Below are positions 1 through 7,863 of a stretch of DNA of 14,305 nucleotides, piece by piece. Numbering within the stretch: the stretch's first letter is position 1; every line of letters begins with the position of its first letter. The stretch is from an uncultured Riemerella sp. Its GTDB lineage: Bacteria > Bacteroidota > Bacteroidia > Flavobacteriales > Weeksellaceae. Position numbers and translations under genes: made by a program. The notes beneath the pieces were generated by a model that did not search any database, was not told the origin of the DNA, and saw nothing but the letters and a program-made list of their open reading frames with translations. The stretch is from positions 1-14,305 of the forward strand of contig CALHQK010000066.1 in NCBI GenBank assembly GCA_938037185.1, written 5' to 3'.

Positions 1-72
1 TCGTTCTATATTTTAATATCCTTAATGATCTCTTCTCTATTCACAAACTACTTCCGTTTTCGTTTGCGAGTG

Positions 73-103
73 CAAAAATAGAAAGTTTTTTTGAACTGAC
101 AAA
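73..103 (-). promoter_or_regulatory. Strong leftward promoter, possibly of an rRNA/stable-RNA operon
   Basis: Read on the minus strand, TTTG (100-103) is followed by exactly 19 bases and then TATTTTTG (73-80), a perfect match to the Bacteroidota housekeeping promoter TTTG-N19-TAnnTTTG. The bases after the -7 box (CACTCGCAAACG) are unusually GC-rich for this region. The 72-base leader to the window edge has no ATG on the minus strand. The stretch just upstream (about 85-135) is very A/T-rich and repeats short T-tract plus GAAC/GAAA units, like an UP-type element. That combination suits a stable-RNA operon, but the downstream gene is outside the window, so the rRNA assignment is inference. The promoter call itself is much firmer. 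Confidence 0.6.
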
Positions 104-201
104 ATATTTTTGAACTTTTTTTGAAAATATTTTTAATCACCTCATTCTCAACTAAAAAACTTCTGCTCTCCTAAATCCCCCTCTGTGGAGAATCCAGACC
201 G

Positions 202-233
202 CAAAAATAATTATCTTAATATTACTAAGCAAG
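202..233 (-). promoter_or_regulatory. Second, weaker leftward promoter upstream of the first
   Basis: On the minus strand CTTG (230-233), 20 bases, then TATTTTTG (202-209) make a second promoter-like element about 125 bases upstream of the one at 73-103. The -7 box is a full TAnnTTTG match; the -33 box has one mismatch. Two tandem promoters in front of one transcript would fit an rRNA-type operon. A/T-rich sequence makes chance matches fairly likely, so this is tentative. Confidence 0.3.
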
Positions 234-248
234 TTCTTTTGAAATTTT

Positions 249-266
249 TTATTCAAAATTGAATAA
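249..266. repeat. Perfect A/T-rich inverted repeat (8-bp arms)
   Basis: TTATTCAA, two bases, then TTGAATAA form a perfect palindrome in the gap between the leftward promoters and the end of the Lrp-family gene. It is not followed by a T-tract on either strand, so it does not look like an intrinsic terminator. A short A/T-rich palindrome next to an Lrp/AsnC gene could be an operator for that protein, which is speculation. The rest of 104-318 holds nothing else I can support. Confidence 0.35.
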
Positions 267-318
267 CCACCTGATTAACAAAAGGAAAAGTTTAGCTTTT
301 TATCTAAATAATCCTAAA

Positions 319-792
319 CTATACTTCAACTGCATTAATTAATCTGTTTTTATCACTAAAATATTCTTCTATTGATATCATACTTTCTGTACGCATTACC
401 TCTTCTATATCATTAATCTGATATATTATTCGTTTGGCATCATCTGTATCTTTCGCTCTAATTTTACAGAAAATATTATATTTACCTGAGGTAACACTTA
501 ACTCAGTAACATTTGGAATACCTTCCAATATTTTCAAAACTTCTTGAGTTTTATTAGATTTACTTAAAAGAATTCCTACATAGGTAGTAAAATTATAGTT
601 CAACTTTTTATAATTGATAACTAAAGAAGAGCCTAATATAATACCTGCATCTTCCATTTTCTTTACCCTAACATGTACAGTTCCTGCAGAAATTCCCATC
701 TGATTTGCTATTTCCGTGAAAGGTGTCCTTGTGTTTTCTACTAAGAAATCTAAAATCTTTTTATCTATTTCGTCAAGCTGTGAATTATGCAT
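319..792 (-). CDS. Lrp/AsnC-family transcriptional regulator
   Basis: This 157-residue protein has the size and two-part layout of Lrp/AsnC regulators, which bind DNA as dimers or octamers and respond to amino acids or other small metabolites. Residues about 5-50 form the winged helix-turn-helix, opening with the typical LDEIDKKILDFLVEN and the recognition segment MGISAGTVHVRVKKMEDAGII. Residues about 66-145 form the RAM ligand-binding/oligomerisation domain, with the characteristic SGKYNIFCKI turn (102-111). The ATG at 790-792 gives the normal family N-terminus. It lies 75 bases beyond the end of tamB on the same strand and has its own -7-like box in that gap, so it is probably transcribed separately. 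Its targets and effector cannot be told from the sequence; a general Lrp, an AsnC or another paralog are all possible. Confidence 0.9.
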   Translation of the reverse strand: MHNSQLDEIDKKILDFLVENTRTPFTEIANQMGISAGTVHVRVKKMEDAGIILGSSLVINYKKLNYNFTTYVGILLSKSNKTQEVLKILEGIPNVTELSVTSGKYNIFCKIRAKDTDDAKRIIYQINDIEEVMRTESMISIEEYFSDKNRLINAVEV

Positions 793-831
793 ATATTTAT
801 CTAATTTACAATTTTATTTTTAATTTTATTG

Positions 832-839
832 CAAAAGTA
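832..839 (-). promoter_or_regulatory. -7 box for the Lrp/AsnC gene
   Basis: The minus strand reads TACTTTTG, a full match to TAnnTTTG, 39 bases upstream of the ATG at 790-792. No good TTTG lies at the -33 distance. It sits in the 75-base gap after tamB, where an independent promoter would be expected. The assignment rests on one box only. Confidence 0.4.
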
Positions 840-867
840 ATTCTTTTTTCTCAATAAAAAAATATTT

Positions 868-3800
868 TTAATAAGATTTTGCAGAATCTACAACAATTGT
901 GTCTTTTTTAGGAGATTCTTTTTCATCTTTTTTCTTTTTACTAGGAAAAAATCTATTAAAACTATATGAAACAACCACTCCGACACCATAGGATTGGTTC
1001 GCGCCAGCATTAGACCCCATAACCAAACCAACATTAGATGGTTTGGAATAAATCCTGAAAACACGAGACCCATCTATAATTTTAGACCAGTCGTATTCTA
1101 CGATTCCCTCTCCTGAAAGATAATTATTCTGAGTTGTACTTGTTTTGGAAAGAGGAACGCCAATACCTGTCTTAATTTTCCATCGTGGAGAGACATTAAT
1201 ATTTAGTCTTGTATTCGCTCTATCGCCAGTATTAGCAGAAGTGCTTCCTTTAATAAAATCCATATCCAGCTGAAAATCATTACTAATAGAATTAAATGCG
1301 GAACTCAGCTGCTTTAAAAATGCATTAACCCCTGAACCCAAAGCGGAATAACCATTAGTATTAGATACATTAAAATTCCCCAATGCCAGAATAGAAGCAA
1401 ACTGCAAGACTTTTTCTTCCTCGGTACTCAGCTTATATGCCATCACTTCTCTTATCTGGCTGGATACATCCGGAGCATTGATATAAGGTGTTATTTTTGG
1501 CTCTTTCATCTTGTTGGTTATTTTTGTCTGCAATTGAACATTAATTGTAGGCAATGAAGCCACATTGAGATACTCACTTGCATTAGAAACCAAACTGTAA
1601 TAATTTGCAGTAATATTTAAATCTGGGTTAAGAACATCCCCACTCCACTGGATATTGCTTCCTCTTTGAATCTGGAAAGTTTTCTCCAAAATAGCCTTAG
1701 AAATATAATTTCCTGAATCCACGAAATATCCCCCGAACATATTGATATTACCTGTTTTGTCCATAGAGAACTTCATATTCTTGGTTTCTCCATTTACGCT
1801 TATATTTCCTACTTCATCGCCGAGGAGTACATTTACCGTAGAATTTTTATTTGCTGTAACATCCAGATTAATTTCCATATTCAGGCGGTTTTTATTTTTC
1901 TCCGCCAACTGTATTTCTCCTGATTTTGAAACAGTTATAAATCTAAGCATTTTAAACTTATCAACCGATGAAGCAGAGGCGCTATTCAGTGTAAATACAC
2001 TATTGTCTAAAACATTTGCCGTAGCGTCTATTTTAAGACCTTTGCTATCATAACCCACGAAAATATCACCTTTTGCATAAATCATTCCCCAAAAAGTATC
2101 AAAATCGCTTTGTGTGGTATTAAGCAGCATCAAATTATCCGCACGAATAAGGAGATCGGCGCCGATATTAGACAAATCCGATAAACTCAAACGCCCGATA
2201 GAAATAGTTCCTTTGGAATTTTTTCTACTGTCTTTCACTCCTACAAGGTTAAAGAGCAAGTTTCCATTAGACAGCGTAACAACTGTGTCATCAAAAGTAT
2301 AATCTACACCTGAAAAATTAAGTTTCAAGCCAAAGCCCTTCATCGCAATATCTCCTCCATAATTAATGTCTTTAAGCGTTCCATCTATCTTTATATCTCC
2401 AGAAGCTGTCCCTCTAAAATTAGAGAAAATATCTTTCACAAAAGCTTGCACGAAAGCAATATTAAGGTCTTTCATACTCGCCGAAAGATCCAATGTAGGA
2501 GATGCCGTGTTATTGTCTATTTTCCCCTCCAAAACTAAATTATCACTATCAAAAAATCCACCGGAGGAAATCCTAGCTTTAACATCATAAATATTTTCTC
2601 TATCGCTGCTTTCAGCACTAACTACCAAATTTCCTATTCTGCTGTCATTTACAGAAATATTATCTATTTTTATGTCTATCAAAGGCTCCAGCCTATGCTG
2701 GTTCATGTTTATTTTTATACTTCCATTTGCTATCCCTTGTATATCAATATTGCTGTCTTGGTGGATTGTTTTCCAAACTTTGGCAAGAGCCATCTGCTTA
2801 ACCTCCGCTGAAATATCAAAATCTTTTGCATTCTTAAAAATACCATTTACAAGTATCTCACTTTCATCAGAATACAATCTCAAATTTTTAATTTGAAAAT
2901 CCTGATTCTTTTTCCGATAAACAATGGAATGGTCAAGCTCCGGAGAAGTATCCACCATCCAAAGATAGTTGCTGATTTTCAGGTTAGTAGGGTCAAATTT
3001 CACAACATAATCTCCCTGCTCATTTATAAACTGCTCTATATTAGCAGCGTAGGGCGTCATCTGATTTTTTTCTTCTTTTTCTAATGTCCCAACATGCAGA
3101 TTAGCAGAGATATTCAGTTTTTTATTATCTTCATTTTGTGCAGTAATATTTATGTCTTTCAACAAACTTTTCTGATATTCCACACGACCGACATTCAATG
3201 CCCAATACTTCTGAAAATCAGCAGTATTAATGTTTATTTTAGCATTTTTTACCAAAACACTATCTTTCTTAACTCCTTGGCGAACAACATATTCTGGATT
3301 AGTCTGTGCCAACAGTTTATCAACTCGTGACACTTCCTCTTCTTTTTCCATAACATATTTAAAGGAAGGAGCATCTACATTGAGCACCAAGTCGTTAGAA
3401 TTTCCATTAAACAGCCCCGTAATTCTCGCTCCCTGAGGAATATAAGCATTTGGCAAGAAATAATCAACCAGCTTCTGATGAACTTCTACATCCATAGTGA
3501 AGTCCTCATTTTTATAATATTTTTTTACCTTATTTCCTGCTAAAAGCCTATTAGACAGCTCCTGAAAGATTCCACCTAAATTGCTTAAATTAAATTTACC
3601 CAAAATTTTACCTTTTACAGCGCCTGGCATATCCACCTCTATCACTCTATTTCCGCCTTCCATAGCCACTTTCACGGCTCCATTCGGGATAGAAATGGGC
3701 TTATTTCCACCCAAAGTAACATTATTTATAGTTGCATCAAGGTCTAAATCGTTAATATTGGTCATCGAAACTTTACCCTTCACATCTCCCCTAAAAGTAT

Positions 3801-5490
3801 TCGTTCCCGAACCCGAAGCCCCGAAATAAGCCAAATTCAAGTGGTTTATCTGTGCATCCACATCAGCAGAAAGCTTCGGTTTGCTGAAGTCTATTTTACC
3901 ATTTACCACTCCTCTCGCCTGTGCGTCATCGATGCTGATTATCCCCTTAAACTGCTTTTGCGCCAGTTCTCCATCCAAAGAAATATTGTTCAATGTTTTT
4001 CCCATAAGTTCTATTTTTGAAATCTGGGATTTTGTATTTAGAGATAAAGTATTGATATCAAAGCCTTTACCCTGAACATTGAATTTTCCAGAAACCAGCC
4101 CGACTTGTTTATTTTTCGTTAAAATCGTTGTATTCAGGTCTTTTAGAACCAAATTTCCGCTATACTCAGGCATTTTAGAAGAGTAATTTCTAAGAACAAA
4201 ATTCTCAATCTGCGCCTGCCCTATTCCTGTAATCAAATTCCCTTTTGCAGCCACTCGGTCTTTATTGAGATCTGCAAATCCATTATATTTTATACGCCCA
4301 AAATCATCAGCCACGCCTCCCATTTTTTTCGCAATGAAAGTCGGTAAAGATTCTTTCAGTCCTTTATAAGTGAAAGCTGCAGAAATTTGATTACTTTTAA
4401 TATTGAAATTCCCCTCTATCAGTTTAGCCAACCTGATTTCTGAAGTCTGGATTTCATTATCTTTTACTTTCATCAAAAAGTTTTTAAGGACAAAATCATT
4501 CAGCGTTCCATCCATCTTCCCGAAAAGCTGGTATTTCTGGTAATTATCCCAGTTTTTCACGAAATAGCTGATATCATATCCATGGAGATAGCTGCCTCTT
4601 TTGAGGTTCATATCCCACACTACTTTATTGTTAAAATCTTTCCAACCTGTCTTTTTATCAAGGTCAAAAACCAAATCACCCTGTAAGAGTGAATGGTCGG
4701 TATGAAAAATCAAATCTTTCAGTTCCAGTTTTTCTTTTGTCACTGTAACATCTCCTGAAAGCGCTTCCAGCTTATGTTTTTTGCCCCATCTTTCGGTAAC
4801 AAAAGAAAATTTATTGAGTTTCAAAGTGACATTTGGGCCATTTGTTTTTAAATCAGAAACATAGGCATTAAAATTCTCTGCTTTCAGCCAGTTGCCGTCC
4901 TCTCCTAGATTTTTATTAACAATAGAAACTTTTCCATTAATAATTTCTATTCTGGTCGTAAATTTAGTTGGTGGTTTAGTAGGGTCTTTTGGAGTGTCAA
5001 ATTTTTCAATATACTTGGTGAAATTATCCTGCTCCTCGCCTTTATAGGTAATTACTTTTAAATCAGGTTCTTCCAGACTTATTTTTTGAAATTTTAAATC
5101 TCTGGAATTAAAAGCTATGGCAAACCAATCCGAATGTGCGGTAAGTTTTTTAGCCTTCAAAAATTCAAAATCATGATGGTCTTTTGCAGAAACGCCATTG
5201 ATAACCACATCTCCAAAGAAATTAACTTCCACATTTTCAGCAGCAAATGTGGTTTTAAATTCAGAATTAAGCATATTGATAGCTTCCTTTGCGAGTTTAT
5301 CCTTTACCGAAGGGATATTGATAGCTATCAGCAGTGAAACAACTAAGAAAATAAAACTAAAAAAGCAGAACAAAAACAGCTTTGCCCACCACGAAAGTTT
5401 TTTTACCTTTTCCTTAGCATTTTTTATCGAGGATTTGTTGTTTTCTTCTCCGATTTCGTTGTTATCTATATTTTTATCTATATTTGCCAT
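868..5490 (-). CDS. tamB: TamB-type translocation/assembly module protein (very large, inner-membrane anchored)
   Basis: From the ATG at 5490 this is about 1540 residues. After a charged, Lys/Asn-rich cytoplasmic start, one hydrophobic anchor spans residues about 36-57 (WAKLFLFCFFSFIFLVVSLL). More than 1100 residues of repetitive beta-strand sequence with many DF, NI and GKI repeats follow, of the AsmA/TamB kind that forms a long periplasmic groove. The last ~450 residues match the TamB C-terminal domain (former DUF490): QRGSNIQWSGDVLNPDLNI, then IREVMAYKLSTEEEK, then a beta-rich end and a lysine-rich tail. TamB family proteins bridge inner and outer membrane and are implicated in outer-membrane protein assembly and phospholipid transport. 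An in-frame ATG 16 codons upstream (5538) would overlap tsaD by 47 bases and adds no recognisable sequence, so I chose 5490. No tamA-like barrel gene is adjacent. I see no clear promoter; it must lie inside tsaD. Confidence 0.9.
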   Translation of the reverse strand: MANIDKNIDNNEIGEENNKSSIKNAKEKVKKLSWWAKLFLFCFFSFIFLVVSLLIAINIPSVKDKLAKEAINMLNSEFKTTFAAENVEVNFFGDVVINGVSAKDHHDFEFLKAKKLTAHSDWFAIAFNSRDLKFQKISLEEPDLKVITYKGEEQDNFTKYIEKFDTPKDPTKPPTKFTTRIEIINGKVSIVNKNLGEDGNWLKAENFNAYVSDLKTNGPNVTLKLNKFSFVTERWGKKHKLEALSGDVTVTKEKLELKDLIFHTDHSLLQGDLVFDLDKKTGWKDFNNKVVWDMNLKRGSYLHGYDISYFVKNWDNYQKYQLFGKMDGTLNDFVLKNFLMKVKDNEIQTSEIRLAKLIEGNFNIKSNQISAAFTYKGLKESLPTFIAKKMGGVADDFGRIKYNGFADLNKDRVAAKGNLITGIGQAQIENFVLRNYSSKMPEYSGNLVLKDLNTTILTKNKQVGLVSGKFNVQGKGFDINTLSLNTKSQISKIELMGKTLNNISLDGELAQKQFKGIISIDDAQARGVVNGKIDFSKPKLSADVDAQINHLNLAYFGASGSGTNTFRGDVKGKVSMTNINDLDLDATINNVTLGGNKPISIPNGAVKVAMEGGNRVIEVDMPGAVKGKILGKFNLSNLGGIFQELSNRLLAGNKVKKYYKNEDFTMDVEVHQKLVDYFLPNAYIPQGARITGLFNGNSNDLVLNVDAPSFKYVMEKEEEVSRVDKLLAQTNPEYVVRQGVKKDSVLVKNAKININTADFQKYWALNVGRVEYQKSLLKDINITAQNEDNKKLNISANLHVGTLEKEEKNQMTPYAANIEQFINEQGDYVVKFDPTNLKISNYLWMVDTSPELDHSIVYRKKNQDFQIKNLRLYSDESEILVNGIFKNAKDFDISAEVKQMALAKVWKTIHQDSNIDIQGIANGSIKINMNQHRLEPLIDIKIDNISVNDSRIGNLVVSAESSDRENIYDVKARISSGGFFDSDNLVLEGKIDNNTASPTLDLSASMKDLNIAFVQAFVKDIFSNFRGTASGDIKIDGTLKDINYGGDIAMKGFGLKLNFSGVDYTFDDTVVTLSNGNLLFNLVGVKDSRKNSKGTISIGRLSLSDLSNIGADLLIRADNLMLLNTTQSDFDTFWGMIYAKGDIFVGYDSKGLKIDATANVLDNSVFTLNSASASSVDKFKMLRFITVSKSGEIQLAEKNKNRLNMEINLDVTANKNSTVNVLLGDEVGNISVNGETKNMKFSMDKTGNINMFGGYFVDSGNYISKAILEKTFQIQRGSNIQWSGDVLNPDLNITANYYSLVSNASEYLNVASLPTINVQLQTKITNKMKEPKITPYINAPDVSSQIREVMAYKLSTEEEKVLQFASILALGNFNVSNTNGYSALGSGVNAFLKQLSSAFNSISNDFQLDMDFIKGSTSANTGDRANTRLNINVSPRWKIKTGIGVPLSKTSTTQNNYLSGEGIVEYDWSKIIDGSRVFRIYSKPSNVGLVMGSNAGANQSYGVGVVVSYSFNRFFPSKKKKDEKESPKKDTIVVDSAKSY
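5455..5486 (+). promoter_or_regulatory. Promoter for tsaD, placed inside the start of tamB
   Basis: TATATTTG (5479-5486) is a full TAnnTTTG match ending five bases before the tsaD ATG at 5492. TTCG (5455-5458), 20 bases further up, is a one-mismatch -33 box. Since the -7 box normally lies only a few bases before the transcription start, the mRNA would begin at or next to the ATG, making it leaderless or nearly so. The element overlaps the first codons of tamB on the other strand. Position and consensus are seen directly; leaderless translation is inferred. Confidence 0.5.
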
Positions 5491-5491
5491 T

Positions 5492-6508
5492 ATGAATGCA
5501 CCTATTATTTTAGGGATAGAATCCTCCTGTGATGACACCTCCGCTGCGGTAATTAGGGAACGAAAAATCCTCTCTAATATTGCTAATACGCAGACTATTC
5601 ATAATGAATATGGCGGTGTAGTTCCTGAGCTGGCTTCCCGTGCTCATCAGCAGAACATCATCCCTGTAGTTCAAAAATCACTTGCAGAAGCAAAGATACA
5701 ACAAAATGAGATTTCTGCAATAGGTTTTACACGAGGACCTGGGCTTTTGGGTTCACTTTTGGTAGGAACCTCCTTTGCGAAGTCTTTGGCAATGTCTTTG
5801 GATGTTCCATTGATAGAGGTCAATCATCTCCAAGCGCATATTTTGGCTCATTTTATAAGCGATGCCAATCCCACTCCTCCACAGTTTCCATTTCTGTGTC
5901 TTACAGTAAGCGGCGGACATACGATGATCGTTTTGGTGAGAGATTATTTTGATATGGAAATCATCGGAAAAACCATAGATGATGCAGCTGGAGAAGCTTT
6001 TGATAAAATCGGGAAAATATTCGGGCTGGACTATCCTGCGGGAGCCATTATTGATAAACTTGCCCAAGACGGAAATCCTAATGCTTTCACTTTTGGGAAA
6101 CCTAAACTGGAAGGATATGATTATTCTTTCAGCGGTATTAAAACTTCTGTTCTGTATTTTGTCCAAAAAGAATTACAGAAAAATCCTAATTTCATTACAG
6201 AAAATCTATCTGACCTCTGTGCTTCTGTTCAGAAAACTATCGTTGATACCTTGATGAACAAACTGCAAAAAGCCGTGAAAGACTTAGGAATCAAAGAAGT
6301 GGCGATTGCGGGTGGAGTTTCTGCAAATTCAGAATTAAGAAAAGCGATGCAGAGCAATGCAGAAAAACAAGGCTGGAATATTTTCATCCCAAAATTTGAA
6401 TACACTACGGACAACGCCGCTATGATAGCCATGGTAGCACAACTGAAATATGAACGAGGCGAGTTTACCGACCTAAGAACTACAGCCACATCCAGATATG
6501 ATTTCTAA
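5492..6508 (+). CDS. tsaD: tRNA N6-threonylcarbamoyladenosine (t6A37) transferase TsaD
   Basis: TsaD (Kae1/YgjD/Gcp family) transfers threonylcarbamoyl from TC-AMP to A37 of ANN-decoding tRNAs, working with TsaB, TsaE and TsaC, and is essential in most bacteria. The 338-residue protein has the standard family length and motifs: N-terminal ILGIESSCDDTSAAV (6-20), HNEYGGVVPELASRAH (37-52), the metal-binding histidines of NHLQAHI (H112, H116), SGGHT (140-144), DDAAGEAFDKIGKIFGLDYP (163-182), AIAGGVSANSELR (271-283) and TTDNAAM with the third metal ligand D307. The reading frame stays open upstream into tamB, but homologs begin at the ATG at 5492, which I use. The start lies one base from the divergent tamB start. 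Nothing appears to be missing or altered. Confidence 0.97.
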   Translation: MNAPIILGIESSCDDTSAAVIRERKILSNIANTQTIHNEYGGVVPELASRAHQQNIIPVVQKSLAEAKIQQNEISAIGFTRGPGLLGSLLVGTSFAKSLAMSLDVPLIEVNHLQAHILAHFISDANPTPPQFPFLCLTVSGGHTMIVLVRDYFDMEIIGKTIDDAAGEAFDKIGKIFGLDYPAGAIIDKLAQDGNPNAFTFGKPKLEGYDYSFSGIKTSVLYFVQKELQKNPNFITENLSDLCASVQKTIVDTLMNKLQKAVKDLGIKEVAIAGGVSANSELRKAMQSNAEKQGWNIFIPKFEYTTDNAAMIAMVAQLKYERGEFTDLRTTATSRYDF

Positions 6509-6535
6509 AAAAATAAAAATTTTCTAAAAATTAAA

Positions 6536-6571
6536 AAGAGCTTTATTATGAAATAAAGCTCTTAGTTTTTT
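6536..6571. terminator. Bidirectional intrinsic terminator between tsaD and the small lipoprotein gene
   Basis: A perfect 12-bp stem (6536-6547 paired with 6552-6563; AAGAGCTTTATT) with a four-base loop is followed on the plus strand by AGTTTTTT. On the minus strand it is followed by another T-rich run (complement of TAAAAATTAAAA). It lies 28 bases after the tsaD stop and just past the stop of the convergent gene, so it can end both transcripts. Confidence 0.9.
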
Positions 6572-6586
6572 AACAAAAATGCTAAA

Positions 6587-7021
6587 TTATTGTGCTTGAG
6601 CAGCAGCTGCTGCTTCAGTAGCAATTTTTTGAGCCCAATCAGCCCATAATTTTGCATCTTCTGGAGTCATTTTTGTTAATTTTTCTTGTGCAGATTTAGC
6701 TAAATCTTGAGCTTTTTTTGCAAGCTCAGCACTTTTAGCAGCATCTTTTGCTTTGTAAGCATCTAATACTTCTTTGTAGTAAGCTGCGTACTCTTCAGCG
6801 AATTTTTGAACTTCTTCGTTGCTGAATTTTGGAACTTCAGACAAAGCACCTGCTGCTTCACCTTCTGCTGGTTTTTCTCCTTCTGCAGCTGGTTGTTCAG
6901 TTGCTTCACCTTCTTTTGCTGCTTCTTCTGTTGCTGGTTTTTCAGCTGGAGTTTCTTTTTTACCACAAGAAACCATTGATAACATTGCTACTGCTCCTAG
7001 AGCGAATACTAATTTTCTCAT
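6587..7021 (-). CDS. Small Ala/Glu/Lys-rich putative lipoprotein, function unknown
   Basis: The 144-residue product starts with a signal peptide whose end, LSMVSC, reads as a lipobox with lipidated Cys19. Residues about 20-62 are a low-complexity linker of Glu, Ala, Pro and Lys, containing the near-repeats EKPATEEAA and EKPAEGEAA. Residues about 64-144 look all-helical and very Ala/Lys-rich (AKDAAKSAELAKKAQDLAKS and on), suggesting a helical bundle or coiled coil. The residues after Cys19 are GKKE rather than an acidic run, so there is no obvious surface-export signal; a periplasm-facing lipoprotein is more likely. It has a consensus promoter and a strong terminator of its own, so it is probably monocistronic and well expressed. 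I do not recognise a named family. Similar low-complexity lipoproteins occur in related flavobacteria, but no role can be assigned. Confidence 0.8.
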   Translation of the reverse strand: MRKLVFALGAVAMLSMVSCGKKETPAEKPATEEAAKEGEATEQPAAEGEKPAEGEAAGALSEVPKFSNEEVQKFAEEYAAYYKEVLDAYKAKDAAKSAELAKKAQDLAKSAQEKLTKMTPEDAKLWADWAQKIATEAAAAAQAQ

Positions 7022-7066
7022 TTTTAAAAAACGATTTTAATTAAACATTTATTTATTTACACGCTA

Positions 7067-7097
7067 CAAAGGTATACTTTTTTTTCTTTTTAACAAA
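7067..7097 (-). promoter_or_regulatory. Consensus promoter for the small lipoprotein gene
   Basis: On the minus strand TTTG (7094-7097), exactly 19 bases, then TACCTTTG (7067-7074) match the Bacteroidota TTTG-N19-TAnnTTTG promoter perfectly. Transcription would start near 7062, giving a leader of about 40 bases that is A/T-rich with no Shine-Dalgarno sequence. Confidence 0.8.
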
Positions 7098-7140
7098 TTT
7101 TTTCATGATTTTTTTATTTTTATTTTCTGTCACAATTTAA

Positions 7141-7148
7141 TATTTTTG
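7141..7148 (+). promoter_or_regulatory. -7 box for rsmE
   Basis: TATTTTTG, a full TAnnTTTG match, lies 22 bases before the rsmE ATG at 7171. There is no convincing TTTG at the -33 spacing, so this is a half-supported promoter. It stands back-to-back with the lipoprotein promoter at 7067-7097. Confidence 0.45.
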
Positions 7149-7170
7149 CTTCTAATAACAATAAAAAGCA

Positions 7171-7863
7171 ATGAAATTATTCCATGGAGAAATCACAGGA
7201 AACACTGTAATAATACACGAAGAAGAACAACAGCACATCTCCAAAGTTCTAAGAATGAAGGCGGGAGAAGAGATTTTTGTAACGGATGGCAAAGGTGGTT
7301 TAGCGAAAGGAAAGCTCTTCTTTGAAGGAAAAAAAATCTTCCTGCAACCAGATGAAATCCAAACCAATCTGCCCAATTTCCCATTACAGGCGCATATCGC
7401 CATAGCACCCACTAAAAACATAGACCGAATAGAATTTTTCGTAGAAAAAGCCACTGAAATGGGCGTTTCAGAGATTACTTTTCTTTTGACAGAAAAGTCT
7501 GAAAGAAAGAATATTAACATAGAAAAAATCCGAAAACAAGCCATTGCTGCCTCTAAACAAAGCCTGAGATTTCATTTCCCTATCGTGAATGAACTGACCA
7601 AGTTTTCTGATTTTGTGAAAGGTATTTCAGCTGAAAACACTTTCGTGGCTCATTGTGACAAAGCTTTTGAGAGAGCAAACCTCAGCCAAATCCAGCCCAA
7701 AGACAAAATTACCTTTTTGATAGGCCCAGAAGGAGATTTTAGCCCAAAGGAAATCCAGCTTTTAGCAGAGAAAGGAATAAAAGCCATCGCTCTCGGACAA
7801 CAAAGACTAAGAACCGAAACGGCAGGTATTTTCGTGGCAGCGTGGAGCTATCAAAAATTTTAA
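7171..7863 (+). CDS. rsmE: 16S rRNA (uracil(1498)-N(3))-methyltransferase RsmE
   Basis: RsmE methylates N3 of U1498 in the decoding region of 16S rRNA, using S-adenosylmethionine. At 230 residues it is close to the usual family size. An N-terminal PUA-like part (about 1-70, with EEQQHISKVLRMKAGEEIFVTDG) is followed by a SPOUT trefoil-knot methyltransferase domain: APTKNIDRIEFFVEKATEMGV (79-99), KQSLRF (129-134), and the knot and SAM-binding motifs LIGPEGDFS (183-191) and ALGQQRLRTETA (207-218). The ATG at 7171 gives the typical MKLFHGE start. Its stop overlaps the stop of the convergent trmH-like gene by four bases, so there is no room for a terminator between them. Confidence 0.95.
   Translation: MKLFHGEITGNTVIIHEEEQQHISKVLRMKAGEEIFVTDGKGGLAKGKLFFEGKKIFLQPDEIQTNLPNFPLQAHIAIAPTKNIDRIEFFVEKATEMGVSEITFLLTEKSERKNINIEKIRKQAIAASKQSLRFHFPIVNELTKFSDFVKGISAENTFVAHCDKAFERANLSQIQPKDKITFLIGPEGDFSPKEIQLLAEKGIKAIALGQQRLRTETAGIFVAAWSYQKF

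Noticed and set aside
289..320. Possible terminator hairpin (AGTTTAG/CTAAACT) at the end of the Lrp-family gene
   Set aside because: The stem is A/T-rich, has an 18-base loop, overlaps the stop region and has no T-tract in the right place.
1742..4075. Several plus-strand ORFs of 60-103 codons across tamB
   Set aside because: They are antisense to a continuous TamB frame, lack start signals and resemble no family.
5198..5491. Upstream extension of the tsaD frame
   Set aside because: The frame is open but antisense to tamB, and the TsaD family begins at MNAPIILGIESS (5492).
5491..5538. Longer tamB start 16 codons upstream (ATG at 5538)
   Set aside because: It would overlap the conserved N-terminus of tsaD by 47 bases, and the extra residues are simply the antisense of the conserved TsaD start and resemble no TamB N-terminus.
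5691..5721. tamB promoter-like element inside tsaD (TATCTTTG with ATTG 19 bases upstream, minus strand)
   Set aside because: It is about 200 bases from the tamB start, inside conserved coding sequence, and the -33 box is imperfect; a chance match cannot be excluded.
6763..7044. Overlapping Lys/Gln-rich and Ser/Ala-rich or Leu-rich frames at the lipoprotein gene
   Set aside because: They are alternate-frame readings of the low-complexity linker; the frame with the signal peptide and lipobox is the real one.
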